DNA from: Pseudobacteroides sp035370245
Lineage (GTDB): Bacteria > Bacillota > Clostridia > Acetivibrionales > DSM-2933
DNA: 5,722 bases
NCBI GenBank assembly: GCA_035370245.1
Contig: DAOOVO010000164.1
Location: 1 to 5,722, forward strand
Direction of reading: 5' to 3'
The stretch's first letter is position 1. Each line of letters begins with the position of its first letter. Of this stretch, positions 5,439 through 5,722 are shown piece by piece. The translations under genes were made by a program, and so were the position numbers. Below the pieces are notes generated by a model, which worked only from the letters and a program-made list of their open reading frames with translations, was not told where the DNA came from and did not search any database.

Positions 5439-5722
5439 CACTTGTCACCTGCCTTTTATTATATGAAGCCTGATTTATTTTATATTATTTTACCCAATTG
5501 ACATGCAGATATATCATATTTTATTATTGTTGTTGGATTTATACAGAGCAAATAACCCACCGTTCGATGAGACTTACGATTGATAAAAGAGATTCTTGCA
5601 TTAAGGTGTAAAAGTGTGTCATGTTTCAATGACGCAATATAATCCATTGATAAATCCAAGTTTCAAGTATTAATATTGATTCCACTGCAATAACTCCTGT
5701 TAAAAACAGGTAATATCGATCT
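5439..5722. other. AT-rich intergenic tail, no supported gene
   Basis: This end stretch holds the ribosome binding site and possible -10 of the membrane-protein gene. It also has an isolated plus-strand TTGACA (5498-5503) without a convincing -10, a five-base GTCAT/ATGAC dyad near 5618-5633, and a six-base CCTGTT/AACAGG hairpin (5696-5710) without a T run. Very short minus-strand frames are present (for example 5539-5622 and 5626-5685) but are not convincing. Any gene starting beyond the right edge cannot be seen. Confidence 0.6.

Noticed and set aside
5498..5526. Plus-strand promoter starting with TTGACA
   Set aside because: The -35 is perfect, but the hexamer 17 bases on (TTATTA) is a poor -10 and no plus-strand gene follows in view.
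5539..5622. 27-codon ATG-started frame on the minus strand
   Set aside because: It has no ribosome binding site and no recognisable sequence.
5626..5685. 19-codon GTG-started frame on the minus strand behind AGGAG
   Set aside because: The ribosome binding site spacing is good, but the frame is tiny, uses GTG, and sits in AT-rich DNA where such frames are common.
5696..5710. Terminator hairpin near the right edge
   Set aside because: The stem is only six base pairs and no T run follows on either strand.

Overview
The window looks like an AT-rich, Gram-positive anaerobe of the Clostridia, close to cellulosome-type or plant-fibre-degrading lineages. The pointers are low GC in genes and spacers, strong AGGAG/GGGGG-type ribosome binding sites, a secreted protein carrying a type I dockerin-like pair of calcium loops plus a carbohydrate-binding-like module, a lipoprotein signal, and an Rhs/YD-repeat protein with a swapped C-terminal domain. 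The species cannot be named from the sequence alone.

Layout. Positions 1-797 (+) hold the 3' end of an Rhs-family gene: the end of the Rhs core, then a roughly 207-residue alpha/beta-hydrolase (lipase-like) toxin domain with a readable Ser-Asp-His set. Its stop codon overlaps, as ATGA, the start of an ankyrin-repeat lipoprotein (794-1738, +), the natural candidate for the immunity protein. A rho-independent terminator at 1821-1850 closes this unit. Facing it is a 598-residue secreted, modular dockerin protein (1854-3650, -), whose C-terminus holds a recent internal duplication. Positions 3651-4027 are an AT-rich spacer with repeated TTTTATC/GATAAAA boxes, a perfect 14-bp tandem repeat, and a terminator serving the next gene. 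That gene (4028-4933, -) encodes an unrecognised soluble 301-residue protein. Positions 4934-5153 contain an imperfect tandem repeat and a large nested dyad. A 94-residue, three-helix membrane protein resembling the YesK-like family follows (5154-5438, -). The last 284 bases hold no gene I can support.

How the parts work together. The only convincing functional unit is the Rhs-lipase/ankyrin-lipoprotein pair, which fits a polymorphic contact-dependent toxin with a surface-anchored protector. The dockerin protein points to extracellular polysaccharide biology but has no visible catalytic domain. The two remaining minus-strand genes have no visible link to each other or to the toxin locus.
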